Position numbers and translations under genes: made by a program. DNA of 47,307 bases from Falsiroseomonas sp. (GTDB taxonomy: Bacteria > Pseudomonadota > Alphaproteobacteria > Acetobacterales > Acetobacteraceae). How positions within the stretch are numbered: position 1 is the stretch's first letter; each line of letters starts with the position of its first letter. Location: contig NZ_JAUYTS010000026.1 in NCBI RefSeq assembly GCF_030695085.1, forward strand, positions 1 through 47,307. The letters run 5' to 3'. Positions 36,674 to 47,307 of this stretch are shown here, in pieces. The notes beneath the pieces were generated by a model. It was given only the letters and a program-made list of their open reading frames with translations. It made no database searches and had not been told where the DNA came from.

Positions 36674-36702
36674 GGGGGCGCCTCGGCGGGGGGATGTTGC
36701 CT

Positions 36703-36751
36703 GCCCCCACCCAACCCTCAACCGTAAACGGGGGAGGGTCCGGGTGGGGGC
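36703..36751. repeat. G-rich palindromic repeat, copy 4
   Basis: Arms GCCCCCACCCAACCCTC (36703-36719) and GAGGGTCCGGGTGGGGGC (36734-36751) pair with a one-base bulge. The core matches the repeats at 7411, 12738 and 13171. It lies 11 bases after the sucB stop and could end that transcript. Confidence 0.7.
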
Positions 36752-36761
36752 TAGGCTGACC

Positions 36762-37982
36762 TCACAGGTCCAGCATCAACCGGCGCGGATCCTCGATGCT
36801 TTCCTTCACGCGCACCAGGAAGCTGACCGCTTCCTTGCCGTCCACGATTCGGTGGTCGTAGCTCAGCGCGGTGTACATCATCGGCCGGATCTCGACCTTG
36901 CCGCCCACCGCCATCGGGCGCTCCTGGATCTTGTGCATGCCCAGGATGCCGGACTGCGGCGGGTTCAGGATCGGCGTCGACATCAGCGACCCGTAGATGC
37001 CGCCATTGGTGATGGTGAAGCTGCCGCCGGTCAGGTCTTCCAGCTTCAGCGCGCCATCACGTGCCTTGCGGCCGAGGCCGCCGATGGTCTTCTCGATCTC
37101 GGCGAAGCTCATCGCATCCGCATTGCGGACCACGGGCACCACCAGGCCGGAGGGGCCGCCGACGGCGATGCCCATATGGACGGCGTGCTTGTAGACGATC
37201 TCGTCGCCATCGATCTCGGCGTTCACCGCCGGGAATTCCTTCAGCGCCGCGACGCAGGCCTTCACGAAGAAGGACATGAAGCCGAGCTTCACGCCGTGCT
37301 TCTTCTCGAAGGCGTCCTTGTATTCGGACCGCAGCGCCATCGCCGCGCCCATATCCACCTCGTTGAAGGTGGTCAGCATGGCGGCGGTGTTCTGGGCTTC
37401 CTTCAGGCGGCGCGCGATGGTCAGGCGCAGCCGGGTCATCTTCACCCGCTCCTCACCCGATTCCAGGGCGCGCGGCGCCTTGGCGGCGGGGGCTGCGGCG
37501 GGCTTGGCAAGGAAGGCGAGCACATCGCCCTTGGTGACGCGGCCATCTTTGCCCGTGCCGGCACCCACCTGCGCCTGGGTCACGCCGGCATCGGCCATCG
37601 CCTTGGTCGCGGCCGGGCCATTGGCGGCACCTTCCGCGGGGCGGGAGACCGGGCCCGGGGCGGGCTGTGGCGCTTCGGCCTTGGGCGGCGCCGGCGCGGC
37701 GGCGGCGGGCTTCGGCGCGGCGGGGGCGGCGCCGGGCTTGGCGGCCGCGCCCTCGGCGATGCTGCCGATCACGGCGCCGGCCTCGACCTCGGCGCCCTCA
37801 TCGGCGCTGATGCTCTCCAGCACGCCGGCGACGGCGGCATTGACCTCCACCGTGACCTTGTCGGTCTCCAGCTCCACCAGCGGCTCATCCATCGCAACGG
37901 ACTCGCCGGCCTTCTTCAGCCATCGCGCCACGGTGGCGGAGGAGACGCTTTCCCCGAGCGGGGGCACCACGATATCGGTCAT
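36762..37982 (-). CDS. sucB: Dihydrolipoyl succinyltransferase (E2) of 2-oxoglutarate dehydrogenase
   Basis: A 406-residue E2 subunit. One lipoyl domain ([20 protein letters not shown], lipoyl lysine K42 in [11 protein letters not shown]) is followed by an Ala/Pro linker and a peripheral-subunit-binding domain ([20 protein letters not shown]). The catalytic domain has [11 protein letters not shown] near the C-terminus with the active His/Asp. It transfers the succinyl group to CoA. ATG 37982 matches the family start ([12 protein letters not shown]). It follows sucA by 28 bases. Confidence 0.97.
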   Translation of the reverse strand: MTDIVVPPLGESVSSATVARWLKKAGESVAMDEPLVELETDKVTVEVNAAVAGVLESISADEGAEVEAGAVIGSIAEGAAAKPGAAPAAPKPAAAAPAPPKAEAPQPAPGPVSRPAEGAANGPAATKAMADAGVTQAQVGAGTGKDGRVTKGDVLAFLAKPAAAPAAKAPRALESGEERVKMTRLRLTIARRLKEAQNTAAMLTTFNEVDMGAAMALRSEYKDAFEKKHGVKLGFMSFFVKACVAALKEFPAVNAEIDGDEIVYKHAVHMGIAVGGPSGLVVPVVRNADAMSFAEIEKTIGGLGRKARDGALKLEDLTGGSFTITNGGIYGSLMSTPILNPPQSGILGMHKIQERPMAVGGKVEIRPMMYTALSYDHRIVDGKEAVSFLVRVKESIEDPRRLMLDL

Positions 37983-38010
37983 CTGTCCTGCCTTCTGCCT
38001 GGGGGGACGC

Positions 38011-40911
38011 TCACGAAAGGCCGAGCGCCTCGCGCACCAGGGTTTCCTGCTGCTGCTGGTGAACCTTGGCGAGGCCCGTCGCGGGGCTCGCCGCCTCGGC
38101 GCGGCCCACATAGATCGGGCGCTTCGCCTTGATCTCGATGTCGCGCAGCACGCCTTCGATCTTGCGGTCGATATAGGTCCAGGCGCCCATATTCTCGGGC
38201 TCCTCCTGGCACCAGACCACTTCCGCATTGCGATAGGGCGCGAGCGTCTTGGACAGCGTCGTCTTGGCGAAGGGGTAGAGCTGCTCGACGCGGATGATCG
38301 CCACGTCCTTCACACCCTTCTCCCGCCGCTCCGCCAGCAGGTCGTAATAGACCTTTCCGGTGCAGAGCACGACGCGCTTGACCTTGTCCTCCGCCACCAG
38401 GGCATCGGTTTCCGGGATGACGTACTGGAAGGCGCTGCCCGGGCCGAAATCGGCCAGCGACGACACCGCCATCTTGTGGCGCAGCAGCGACTTCGGCGTC
38501 ATCAGCACCAGCGGCTTGCGGTAGTTCGCCTTCAGCTGGCGGCGCAGCGCGTGGTAGTAGTTGGCCGGTGTCGTCAGGTTGCCGACGCGCATGTTGCGCT
38601 CGGCGCACAGCTGCAGCCAGCGTTCCAGACGGGCGGAGGAATGCTCCGGCCCCTGGCCTTCGTAGCCATGCGGCAGCAGCATCACCAGGCCGGACATGCG
38701 CAGCCACTTGGTCTCGGCGGACGCGATGAACTGGTCGATGATGACCTGCGCGCCATTGGCGAAGTCGCCGAACTGCGCTTCCCACAGCACCAGGGTGCGC
38801 GGGTCCGCCAGGGTGTAGCCGTATTCGAAGCCGAGCACGCCCATTTCCGACAGCAGGCTGTTGAAGGCCTCGAATTTCGGCTGGCCGGCGCGGATATTGT
38901 TCAGCGGGACGTATTCCGCCTGGGTCTTCTGGTCCACCAGATGGGCATGGCGCTGGCTGAAGGTGCCACGCTGCACATCCTCACCGGACAGGCGCACACG
39001 GTGGCCTTCCAGCAGCAGGGTGCCGAAGGCCAGCGCCTCGCCGGTCGACCAGTCGATGCCCTCGCCGGTCTCGATGGCGTTCTTCTTCGCCTCAAGCTGG
39101 CGGATGATCTTCGGGTTGGCGCCGAAATCGGACGGCACGCGGGCCAGTGCCGCGCCCACTTCGCGCAGCTCGTCGAGGCCCACCGCGGTCTCGTGCAGCC
39201 GCTCGACATCCTCGCCGACCGTCACGGCCTTGAGGCCGGACCAATGGCCTTCCAGCCAATCCGCCTTGTTCGGCTTGAAGCTGGTGGCCGCCTGGAAGGC
39301 TTCCTCCAGCTGGGCGTTGAAGGCATCCAGCACCGACTTCGATTCCTCGGCCGGCACGCTGCCCTCCTTCGCCAGCTTCTCGGCGTAGAGGGTGCGGGTG
39401 GTCTTCATCTCGCGGATGCGGCCATACATGATCGGCTGCGTGAAGGCCGGCTCGTCCGTCTCGTTATGGCCGTGGCGGCGGTAGCAGACGATGTCGAGCA
39501 CGAAATCCGCGCCGAACTGCATGCGGAACTCGGCCGCCATGCGGGCGCAGAACACCACCGCTTCGGCGTCGTCGCCATTCACATGCAGGATCGGCACCTG
39601 GATGCTTTTCGCCACGTCGGTGCAGTACAGGCCGGAATAGGCATGCGCCGGGACGGTGGTGAAGCCGATCTGGTTGTTGGTGACGATGTGGATGGTGCCG
39701 CCGGTGCGGTAGCCGATGAGCTGGCTCATCGCCAGCGTCTCATACACCAGGCCCTGGCCGGCGAAGGCCGCATCGCCATGCAACAGGATGCCGAGGACGG
39801 AACGCCGCCCCTTGGTGTCGCCTGCCATGTCCTGCCGCGCGCGCACCTTGCCCACCACCACCGGGTCCACCGCTTCGAGGTGCGACGGATTAGGCTGGAG
39901 GGACAGGTGCACCATGCGCCCGGCCACCTCGATATCGGTCGAGGTGCCGAGGTGGTACTTCACGTCGCCGGAGCCCTGCACATCCTCGGGCGTCGCGGCA
40001 TTGCCCTTGAACTCGCTGAACACGGCCGCGAAGGGCTTCTTCACCACATTGACCAGCACGTTCAGCCGGCCGCGATGGGCCATGCCGATCGAGACCTCGT
40101 TGACCCCGCCGGCGGCGGCGACCTCGATCACCGACTGGATCGCCGGGATGGTGGATTCACCGCCCTCCAGCCCGAAGCGCTTGGTGGTGGCGTATTTCTT
40201 GGCGCAGAAGGCCTCGAAGCCCTCGGCCTCGGTCAGCTGCCGCAGGATCTGGCGCTTGGCCTGGCCGTCGAAGGCCTTGACCCAGGGCGCACCCTCGATC
40301 CGGCGCTGGATCCAGGATTTCTGCTCCGGGTCCTGGATGTGCATGAATTCGGTGCCGATGGAGCCGCAATAGCTGGCGCGGCAGATCTGCAGGATCTCGC
40401 GCAGCGTCGCGTATTCGCGGCCCAGCACGAAATCCAGGAAGATCGGCCGGTCCATATCGGCATCGGTGAAGCCGTAGGTCTTGGGGTCCAGCTCCGGATG
40501 CGGCTTCAGCACCTGCAGGCCGAGCGGGTCGAGCTGCGCTTCCAGATGGCCCCGCACGCGGTAGCTGCGGATCAGCATCAGGGCGCGGATGGAATCCAAC
40601 ACCGCCCGCTGGGCGGCCGCCTTGTCCACCGTATTGGCGGCCGGCGCTGCCGCCGCCTTGTCGCCCTTGCCCTTCGGCGCCGCGGCCGGAGGCTCGGGGT
40701 CCGGGCCAAAGGCACCGCGCAGCCGTGGCGCCCAGCTGGCGCCGACCGCATCCGTCAGCACCGAACGGGCTTCGTCGTTCAGCGCCCCGAACAGCTCGGC
40801 GAAGGAGGGATCGACGCTGTCCGGCTTCTCCGCCCATCGGGCATAGAGGTCGGCGAGGTAGGCGGCATTCGCGCCCGACATCGCGCTTGCGAGGACATCC
40901 ACTCCGGCCAT
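38011..40911 (-). CDS. sucA: 2-oxoglutarate dehydrogenase E1 (thiamine pyrophosphate)
   Basis: A 966-residue E1 subunit. The N-terminal helical tail contains [20 protein letters not shown], followed by [60 protein letters not shown] (thiamine-PP motif region) and [16 protein letters not shown]. The C-terminal PYR-type half contains [20 protein letters not shown]. It decarboxylates 2-oxoglutarate. ATG 40911 is favoured over the upstream in-frame start since GGAG lies seven bases before it. Adjacent order sucC-sucD-sucA-sucB on one strand. Confidence 0.97.
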   Translation of the reverse strand: MAGVDVLASAMSGANAAYLADLYARWAEKPDSVDPSFAELFGALNDEARSVLTDAVGASWAPRLRGAFGPDPEPPAAAPKGKGDKAAAAPAANTVDKAAAQRAVLDSIRALMLIRSYRVRGHLEAQLDPLGLQVLKPHPELDPKTYGFTDADMDRPIFLDFVLGREYATLREILQICRASYCGSIGTEFMHIQDPEQKSWIQRRIEGAPWVKAFDGQAKRQILRQLTEAEGFEAFCAKKYATTKRFGLEGGESTIPAIQSVIEVAAAGGVNEVSIGMAHRGRLNVLVNVVKKPFAAVFSEFKGNAATPEDVQGSGDVKYHLGTSTDIEVAGRMVHLSLQPNPSHLEAVDPVVVGKVRARQDMAGDTKGRRSVLGILLHGDAAFAGQGLVYETLAMSQLIGYRTGGTIHIVTNNQIGFTTVPAHAYSGLYCTDVAKSIQVPILHVNGDDAEAVVFCARMAAEFRMQFGADFVLDIVCYRRHGHNETDEPAFTQPIMYGRIREMKTTRTLYAEKLAKEGSVPAEESKSVLDAFNAQLEEAFQAATSFKPNKADWLEGHWSGLKAVTVGEDVERLHETAVGLDELREVGAALARVPSDFGANPKIIRQLEAKKNAIETGEGIDWSTGEALAFGTLLLEGHRVRLSGEDVQRGTFSQRHAHLVDQKTQAEYVPLNNIRAGQPKFEAFNSLLSEMGVLGFEYGYTLADPRTLVLWEAQFGDFANGAQVIIDQFIASAETKWLRMSGLVMLLPHGYEGQGPEHSSARLERWLQLCAERNMRVGNLTTPANYYHALRRQLKANYRKPLVLMTPKSLLRHKMAVSSLADFGPGSAFQYVIPETDALVAEDKVKRVVLCTGKVYYDLLAERREKGVKDVAIIRVEQLYPFAKTTLSKTLAPYRNAEVVWCQEEPENMGAWTYIDRKIEGVLRDIEIKAKRPIYVGRAEAASPATGLAKVHQQQQETLVREALGLS

Positions 40912-40981
40912 TTCCGTCTCCGTTGCGCCAGCCTCGGTTCGGGCGGCGCGCCGCACATAGATAGGGCACCAGGCCCGTCGC

Positions 40982-41009
40982 CGTCAGGCCCCAAGCCAGG
41001 AGCCTGACG
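40982..41009 (-). terminator. Hairpin between sucD and sucA
   Basis: Perfect 8-bp arms CGTCAGGC (40982-40989) and GCCTGACG (41002-41009), loop of 12. It lies 20 bases after the sucD stop within the 118-base sucD-sucA gap. It may reduce read-through or protect the sucCD message end. Confidence 0.45.
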
Positions 41010-41029
41010 CGACCCAGGTGACCGTTACG

Positions 41030-41926
41030 TTACTTCTTGAGCGCCTTCACCATGGTCGAACCCAGGGCGGAGGGGCTGTCGGCGACATGAATGCCGGCTT
41101 TCGCCATCGCTTCCATCTTCGCCGCCGCCGTGTCGTTGCCGCCCGAAATCACCGCGCCGGCATGGCCCATGCGGCGGCCCGGAGGGGCGGTGGCGCCGGC
41201 GATGAAGCCGACCACCGGCTTGTTCGGCTTGCCCGGTCCGAAATTATGCTCGGCCAGGTATTCGGCGCCGATCACCTCGGACTGGCCGCCGATCTCGCCG
41301 ATCATGATGATGGACTGCGTCTCGTCATCGGCCAGGAACAGCTTCAGCACATCGATGAAGTCCATGCCCTTCACCGGGTCGCCGCCGATGCCGACGCAGG
41401 AGGACTGGCCGAGGCCGGCCGCCGTGGTCTGCGCCACCGCCTCATAGGTCAGGGTGCCGGAGCGGGAGACGATGCCGACCGAGCCGCGGCGATGGATATG
41501 GCCCGGCATGATGCCGATCTTGCAGGCATCCGGCGTGATGACGCCCGGGCAGTTCGGCCCGACCAGCAGCGACTTGGAGCCGGAGAGCGCGCGCTTCACC
41601 TTCACCATGTCGAGCACCGGAATGCCCTCCGTGATGCAGATGATCAGCGGCATCTCGGCGTCGATCGCTTCCAGGATCGCATCCGCCGCGAAGGGGGCGG
41701 GGACGTAGATGACGGTGGCATTCGCGCCCGTCGCATCCCGGCATTCCACCACGGTGTTGAACACCGGCAGGTTCAGCTCGGGGTGCATCGTGCCGCCCTT
41801 GCCGGGGGTCGTGCCGCCGACATAGGTGCTGCCATAGGCAATGCCCTGGCTGGCATGGAAGGTGCCCTGGGCGCCGGTGAAGCCCTGGGTCATGACGCGG
41901 GTGTTGGCGTCGATCAGAACGGCCAT
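41030..41926 (-). CDS. sucD: Succinyl-CoA synthetase alpha subunit
   Basis: A 298-residue subunit. CoA-binding N-terminal domain ([20 protein letters not shown]) and the ligase domain with the phosphohistidine in [14 protein letters not shown] near the C-terminus. [12 protein letters not shown] and [20 protein letters not shown] are signatures. With SucC it converts succinyl-CoA to succinate with GTP or ATP formation. ATG 41926 is four bases past the sucC stop, so translation is coupled. Confidence 0.97.
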   Translation of the reverse strand: MAVLIDANTRVMTQGFTGAQGTFHASQGIAYGSTYVGGTTPGKGGTMHPELNLPVFNTVVECRDATGANATVIYVPAPFAADAILEAIDAEMPLIICITEGIPVLDMVKVKRALSGSKSLLVGPNCPGVITPDACKIGIMPGHIHRRGSVGIVSRSGTLTYEAVAQTTAAGLGQSSCVGIGGDPVKGMDFIDVLKLFLADDETQSIIMIGEIGGQSEVIGAEYLAEHNFGPGKPNKPVVGFIAGATAPPGRRMGHAGAVISGGNDTAAAKMEAMAKAGIHVADSPSALGSTMVKALKK

Positions 41927-41930
41927 GGTC

Positions 41931-43124
41931 TTAGGCTCCCTTGACCGCGGCCACGACCTTCTGGGCCGCATCCGCGAGGTTGTCGGCCGCGATGATGGCG
42001 AGCCCGGATTCGGCGAGGATCTTCTTGCCGAGGTCCACATTGGTGCCCTCGAGCCGCACGACCAGCGGCACCGACAGCTTCAGGTTCTTGGAAGCTTCCA
42101 CGATGCCATTGGCGATCATGTCGCACTTGGCGATGCCGCCGAAGATGTTGACCAGGATCGCCTTGACGTTGACGTCGGAGGTGATGATCCGGAACGCTTC
42201 CGTCACCCGCGCCGCATTGGCGGTGCCGCCGACATCGAGGAAGTTGGCGGGGGAGGAGCCGTACAGTTTGATGATGTCCATGGTGGCCATCGCCAGGCCG
42301 GCGCCATTCACCATGCAGCCGATCTCGCCATCGAGCGCCACATAGTTCAGGTCGTTGTTGACCGCGTCGAGTTCCTTCGGGTCCATCTCGCTGTCATCGC
42401 GCAGCGCCTCGAGGTCCTTGTGGCGGAACAGCGCGCTCTCGTCGAAGGACACCTTGGCATCCAGCGCGACGATGTCGCCCTTGCCGGTCACGACCAGCGG
42501 GTTGATCTCGACGATCGCGCAGTCGAGTTCCAGGAAGGCGCCATACAGCGCCAGGACGAACTTCTGGAACGCCGCGACCTGCTTGCCCTCGAGGCCGAGG
42601 CCGAAGGCGAGCTTGCGGGCGTGGTAGGGGAAGATGCCCGAGGCCGGGTCGATCGCGACCTTCAGGATCTTCTCGGGGTGGTCATGCGCCACCTCCTCGA
42701 TCTCCATGCCGCCCTCGGTCGAGGCCATCACCGTCACGCGGCTGGTCTCGCGGTCGATCAGCAGGCCGAGATACAGCTCCCGCTTGATGTCGCAGCCATC
42801 TTCCACGAAGACGCGGGACACCAGCTTGCCCTGCTCGCCGGTCTGCTTGGTGACCAGCACATTGCCGAGCATCGCCTCGGCGGCTTCCTTCACGGCCTCA
42901 ATCGACTTGACGACGCGGACGCCGCCCTTGCCGTTCGGGTCGTTGGTGAAGCGGCCGGCGCCACGGCCACCGGCGTGGATCTGCGACTTCACGACATAGA
43001 CGGGGCCGGGCAGCTTCTTGGCCGCTTCCACGGCCTCATCCGCCGTCCAGGCCACATGGCCCTCCAGCACCGCAACGCCGTAGCGGCGCAGCAATTCCTT
43101 CGCCTGGTATTCGTGGATGTTCAT
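41931..43124 (-). CDS. sucC: Succinyl-CoA synthetase beta subunit
   Basis: A 397-residue subunit with an ATP-grasp fold. [34 protein letters not shown], the metal/nucleotide region [20 protein letters not shown] and the CoA-proximal [16 protein letters not shown] are all present. ATG 43124 matches the family start. It is first of the sucCDAB run; the hairpin at 43151-43194 separates it from mdh. Confidence 0.97.
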   Translation of the reverse strand: MNIHEYQAKELLRRYGVAVLEGHVAWTADEAVEAAKKLPGPVYVVKSQIHAGGRGAGRFTNDPNGKGGVRVVKSIEAVKEAAEAMLGNVLVTKQTGEQGKLVSRVFVEDGCDIKRELYLGLLIDRETSRVTVMASTEGGMEIEEVAHDHPEKILKVAIDPASGIFPYHARKLAFGLGLEGKQVAAFQKFVLALYGAFLELDCAIVEINPLVVTGKGDIVALDAKVSFDESALFRHKDLEALRDDSEMDPKELDAVNNDLNYVALDGEIGCMVNGAGLAMATMDIIKLYGSSPANFLDVGGTANAARVTEAFRIITSDVNVKAILVNIFGGIAKCDMIANGIVEASKNLKLSVPLVVRLEGTNVDLGKKILAESGLAIIAADNLADAAQKVVAAVKGA

Positions 43125-43150
43125 CCGATGTCTCCGGCAAGCAGGGCGCC

Positions 43151-43194
43151 AAAAAAGCCAGCGGCCCGACGCCTTCAAGGCATGCGGGGCCGCC
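43151..43194 (-). terminator. Rho-independent terminator between mdh and sucC
   Basis: On the minus strand the stem combines GCGGCCC (43161-43167) with GGGCCGC (43187-43193) and an inner GCCT/AGGC, followed by six U (43156-43151). It lies 12 bases after the mdh stop. This is the only hairpin in the window with a proper U-run. Confidence 0.75.
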
Positions 43195-43205
43195 GGCGGT
43201 AGGTC

Positions 43206-44195
<990 letters not shown>

Positions 44196-44341
44196 TCAAG
44201 GTGCGCCATCAGGCGCGCCCTGCGGGGCTTCCTACTCCCGCCCCGCAGGCCGGGCAAGGCGGCGCTGCGTGTCTCGGGTGTGGATTGGGCCGCTTGTGGC
44301 GTGCCCGGGGCGGTCATTCCCGCCTTTGGAAGCCGGTCAGG

Positions 44342-44860
44342 TCAGAGCGGCATGCAGCGGACGATGTCGTCATGCCCGCGTGCGAGGGTGGCGAAGGTGC
44401 CAACCGGGCAGTCCCGCTGCGTCATGGTCATCGCCGGCAGCCCGGCCTGCCAGCCGGCAATGCCGTTCCCGCGTGAGATGGTGGCGGCGGCGGCGCCGCG
44501 CACCACCACGCCGCTGCGCTGGGTGCGCACATCGCCGCGGCGCACCGGGCTCTGCCCGGTGCTGGCCTGGGTCCGGGCGGGACGCGCGGCGGCGCGGCTG
44601 GTGGCGCGGCTCGTGGTGGCGCGGGTCGTGGTTGCGGCGCGGCTGGTGGGCCGGGGCGCGTTGCGTGCCGTGGTGCTGGCGGCGGCACGCGGGGTGGTCG
44701 TGGCGCGCGACGTGGCGCGGGTGGAGGCGCGGGTCGCGGGGCTGGCTGCGGTGTTCGTTCTACTCACCGCCGCGCCGCTTCGTTCGTCCCGTCTTGCGGC
44801 ATCGGCCGCCTGCGGGGCCAAGACAAGCACAGTCAGCAGGGCGAGCAGGATCGTCCGCAT
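44342..44860 (-). CDS. Exported Arg/Ala/Thr-rich repeat protein
   Basis: A 172-residue protein. A signal peptide (MRTILLALLTVLVLAPQAAD) precedes a region, residues about 22-105, made of R-A-T-S repeats (ASTRATSRATTTPRAA, TTTRATTSRATSRAA) without hydrophobic residues. The C-terminal part (RGNGIAGWQAGLPAMTMTQR) ends in two cysteines (RDCPVGTF and DDIVRCMPL) that could form a disulfide. No known family. ATG 44860 begins the signal peptide. The 182-base gap to mdh holds no gene; the 129-base gap to zapE likewise. Confidence 0.6.
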   Translation of the reverse strand: MRTILLALLTVLVLAPQAADAARRDERSGAAVSRTNTAASPATRASTRATSRATTTPRAAASTTARNAPRPTSRAATTTRATTSRATSRAAARPARTQASTGQSPVRRGDVRTQRSGVVVRGAAAATISRGNGIAGWQAGLPAMTMTQRDCPVGTFATLARGHDDIVRCMPL

Positions 44861-44989
44861 GCGAGAATAGTCCCCCAATCAACACCACTCCGGCGTAACG
44901 ACCGGCAGCAGCCCCCCGAGCCAGGAAATGGCCCAATGCGCGTTACTAGACTGAGGCGCCCGTGGCCTGTCAACGCGCATTTCAGGATG

Positions 44990-46165
44990 TTACGTGAGGT
45001 GGGCGAGACCAAGCCAATCCTGGCTTTGCATCTCATTCAGCCGGCTCGCCGTTCTGGCAAACATGGCAGCATTATGACCTTCTTCATGCAGCCGGTCCGG
45101 CACCGCCTGTGCACTGGCCAATAACTTCACCCGATGCTCGTAAAGCGCATCGACCAATGTGATGAAGCGCCGGGCGCGGTCGAAATTCTCCGGATTGAGG
45201 CGCGGCACGCCATCCAACACCAGCGTATGAAAATGCGTTGCGATGGCGAGATAATCTGCCGGGCCGAGCGGCTGGCCGCACAGCGACTCGAAATCGAACC
45301 GCGCCACGCCGCGCGCCGCCTGCGGAACGGCCAGGCTGCGCCCGAGCAAGGTCAGCCGGGTCGGCTTGCCATATTTCTCGCCGGTCAGTTCCTCGAAGGC
45401 GGCATCCAGCGCCCGCGTCGCCCGCTCATCCGCCGGCACATGCCAGGTGGGCAGGGCGCGCACCCGGTCGCGGCGATAGTCCCGCGCGGCTTCCAGCGTC
45501 AGCACTTCCAGCCGGCGGGAGATCAGGCCGATGAAGGGCAGGAAGGCATCGCGCCCGGGGCGGCCCTTGAACAGGTCGGCGGGTGCCGTGTTGGAGGTCG
45601 CCACCACCACCGTGCCGCGGGCGAACAGCGCCTGGAACAGCCGGCCAAGAATCATGGCGTCCGCGATGTCGTGCACCTGGAATTCGTCGAAGCACAGCAG
45701 CGCGGCTTCCGCCGTGATGGCATCGGCCAGCGGCGGGATCGGGTCCGCGGTGTCGCCGTGCTGCTTCTTCCAGGCATGGATGCGCCGGTGCACGTCCTGC
45801 ATGAATTGATGAAAATGGATGCGCCGCTTGCGGGTGACCTCCGCCGTTTCGAAGAACAGATCCATCAGCATGGATTTGCCGCGACCCACCTCACCCACCA
45901 GGTAAAGGCCCATCGGCGTGCCGGCGGGCGCTTCCTCGGCCGCCACCGGCTTGCGGCGGGTGAAGCGGGCGAAGAAGCCGCCCTTTTCCGGCTCCTCCGG
46001 ATGCGGGTCGTAGCCCCGGGTGCGGCGCCAGAGGTCCTGCAGCACCTCCACCGCCCGGGCCTGGGCCGGGTCGGCGGCGAGTGCGCCTTCGGCGATGCGG
46101 GCACGGTAGGTCGCCAGCGGGCTGCCGCTCGGAGCCCCGCCGGCAGGATGCGGCCGATCGTTCAT
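44990..46165 (-). CDS. zapE: Cell division ATPase ZapE
   Basis: A 391-residue AFG1-family AAA-like ATPase that modulates the FtsZ ring. Walker A GEVGRGKSMLMDLFFETA (91-108), IHFHQFMQDVHRRIHAW, Walker B LLCFDEFQVHDIADAMILGR, sensor ATSNTAPADLF and IGLISRRLEVLTL. ATG 46165 precedes the ATYRARIAEGAL helix. It lies upstream of mdh on the same strand with the repeat-rich exported gene between; zapE next to mdh is a common alphaproteobacterial order. Confidence 0.95.
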   Translation of the reverse strand: MNDRPHPAGGAPSGSPLATYRARIAEGALAADPAQARAVEVLQDLWRRTRGYDPHPEEPEKGGFFARFTRRKPVAAEEAPAGTPMGLYLVGEVGRGKSMLMDLFFETAEVTRKRRIHFHQFMQDVHRRIHAWKKQHGDTADPIPPLADAITAEAALLCFDEFQVHDIADAMILGRLFQALFARGTVVVATSNTAPADLFKGRPGRDAFLPFIGLISRRLEVLTLEAARDYRRDRVRALPTWHVPADERATRALDAAFEELTGEKYGKPTRLTLLGRSLAVPQAARGVARFDFESLCGQPLGPADYLAIATHFHTLVLDGVPRLNPENFDRARRFITLVDALYEHRVKLLASAQAVPDRLHEEGHNAAMFARTASRLNEMQSQDWLGLAHLT

Positions 46166-46252
46166 TGCCGCGCGATACCGCGAGATGCCGTTCGCGGCAA
46201 CGCCAGCTTCGGCGATTGACGCACCCCCGACGCACCCCGCAGCCTTCGCCGC

Positions 46253-47307
46253 ATGACCACCCCCGCCACCGCCGCGCTGCTCTATGCCTCCGATGCCTAC
46301 GATACGTCGCGCCCGCGGCTGATGGGGCGCCATGCGGCGGGGGAGGGTTTTCTGAAGGCGCTGATCCAGCATGCGGGCTTCGACCGGCTGGTGGCGCTGG
46401 TCCGCACGGCGGAGGACGAAGCGGCCTTCCGCGCCCAGTGCGCAGCTCTCGGTGCCTCCATGCCGCTGGAGACGGTGGCGGAGACGGAGCTGCACCGCCT
46501 GGCCGAGACCGGCTGCCTGATGCTGCCCGGGCCGGAGCTGGCCCACCATGCCTGGCGGCGGCGGCGCACCGGCCCGGCGCGCGGCTTTTCCCTGGTGGGC
46601 CTGACCCACACCATCGCCTCCGCCAGCGCCATGGACAGCCTGGCGGATCTGCTGGTGGCGCCGCTGCAGCCCTGGGATGCGGTGATCTGCACCTCCGCTG
46701 CCATACGCGGCGCCGTGCAGCGGCTTTGGCAGGCGGAGGGCGCATATCTGGCGCGCCGCCTCGGCGCGACACGGCTGGAGGGGCCGGCGCTGCCCGTGAT
46801 CCCGCTCGGCGTCGACGTGCCGGCGCTGGCGCGCGACCCGGCGGCGCGGGCGGCCTGGCGGGGCAGGCTGGGCGTCGCGGAGAGCGATGTCGTGGTGCTG
46901 CATCACGGACGGCTGTCCTTCCACGCCAAGGCGCATCCGCTGCCGATGTTCCTGGCCCTTGGCCGCGCCGCCGCGGCCGCGCCGCCCGGCGTCGCCGTGC
47001 ATCTGGTGCTGTCCGGCTGGTTCGCGGATGAGGTGCAGCGCAACGCCTTCAAGGCGCTGGCCAGCGCGCTGTGCCCGCATCTCGTGGTGCATCACGTGGA
47101 TGGCCGGCGGCCGGAGGTGCGACGGGCGATCTGGTCGGCGGCGGATGTGTTCACCCTGCTGTCCGACAACATCCAGGAAAGCTTCGGCCTGGCCCCGGTG
47201 GAGGCGCAGGCTGCCGGGCTGCCTGTGGTCGCCACGGATTGGGACGGGCTGCGGGATACGGTGGTGCAGGGCGTGACCGGCTTCCGCATCCCCACCCTGA
47301 TGGCCGG
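46253..47307 (+). CDS. GT-B glycosyltransferase (family 4-like), 3'-partial
   Basis: 351 codons, open to the window end. The frame shows an N-terminal GT-B half (LLYASDAYDTSRPRLMG, with WDAVICTSAAIRGAVQRLW), a linker at PVIPLGVDVPAL and a C-terminal nucleotide-sugar half: VVVLHHGRLSFHAKAHPLPM, then SDNIQESFGLAPVEAQAAGL, the E-x7-E signature region. It transfers a sugar from a nucleotide donor to an unknown acceptor, likely a surface glycan. ATG 46253 is 87 bases from the divergent zapE start. Confidence 0.85.
   Translation, partial: MTTPATAALLYASDAYDTSRPRLMGRHAAGEGFLKALIQHAGFDRLVALVRTAEDEAAFRAQCAALGASMPLETVAETELHRLAETGCLMLPGPELAHHAWRRRRTGPARGFSLVGLTHTIASASAMDSLADLLVAPLQPWDAVICTSAAIRGAVQRLWQAEGAYLARRLGATRLEGPALPVIPLGVDVPALARDPAARAAWRGRLGVAESDVVVLHHGRLSFHAKAHPLPMFLALGRAAAAAPPGVAVHLVLSGWFADEVQRNAFKALASALCPHLVVHHVDGRRPEVRRAIWSAADVFTLLSDNIQESFGLAPVEAQAAGLPVVATDWDGLRDTVVQGVTGFRIPTLMA

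Noticed and set aside
37276..41007. A 1243-codon plus-strand open frame across the sucA-sucB region
   Set aside because: It is antisense to sucB and sucA, whose proteins match known families end to end; the frame is long only because high GC removes stops.

Overview
The window is about 70% GC by eye. Its genes point to an alphaproteobacterium of the Acetobacteraceae (Roseomonas-like). The evidence is the TCA block zapE / mdh-sucC-sucD-sucA-sucB-lpd, a K+-independent H+-pumping pyrophosphatase, a HIG1-type small protein next to etfBA-hbd, a Bug-type binding protein, and one promoter that matches the alphaproteobacterial general-stress (EcfG) consensus. The genus is an inference; no rRNA gene is present.

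Layout, left to right. 1-957 is the right part of an IS481-family element whose end abuts a CTAG that is also the stop codon of a small Pmp3-like membrane protein. 1.2-5.6 kb carries an ACT-domain protein, a large MscS-type channel, an MFS carrier and a HIG1 protein. 5.7-8.5 kb is etfB-etfA-hbd (electron transfer flavoprotein and 3-hydroxyacyl-CoA dehydrogenase). 8.5-12.7 kb holds a voltage-gated-like K+ channel with a C-terminal zinc ribbon, a Bug solute-binding protein, a beta-hydroxyacid dehydrogenase, a flavin-type stress protein and a crotonase. 12.5-13.2 kb is a DUF559 nuclease-like gene bracketed by two copies of a G-rich palindromic repeat. 13.2-16.1 kb encodes both the membrane and the soluble pyrophosphatase. 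16.2-19.8 kb has an exported MetX-like hydrolase, a GNAT gene and ettA. 19.9-20.2 kb has a tandem 81-bp repeat and tRNA-Ile(CAU).

20.2-24.7 kb is a tightly overlapping minus-strand operon: a polyamine-type ABC importer (binding protein, ATPase, two permeases) followed by an RraA-like protein. 24.8-25.6 kb is a stress pair (YqjE-like and DUF883) behind an EcfG promoter. 25.7-29.9 kb holds an orphan binding protein, priA and a transaldolase gene. DUF484 and xerC follow, joined by four 17-bp tandem copies of the stop/start junction. 31.7-33.7 kb has a DUF4142 protein and an orphan D12-class adenine methylase overlapping a PGPGW membrane gene. 34-44 kb is the 2-oxoglutarate dehydrogenase / succinyl-CoA synthetase / malate dehydrogenase block. 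zapE and the start of a glycosyltransferase gene close the window.

Most of the window is core metabolism: acyl-CoA oxidation through hbd and the crotonase feeds reduced flavin to ETF and acetyl-CoA to the TCA block, and the pyrophosphatases handle the PPi released by acyl-CoA activation. The most unusual structures are the DUF559 gene with its palindromic repeats and read-through tail, and the chain of three six-codon mini-ORFs between DUF484 and xerC.
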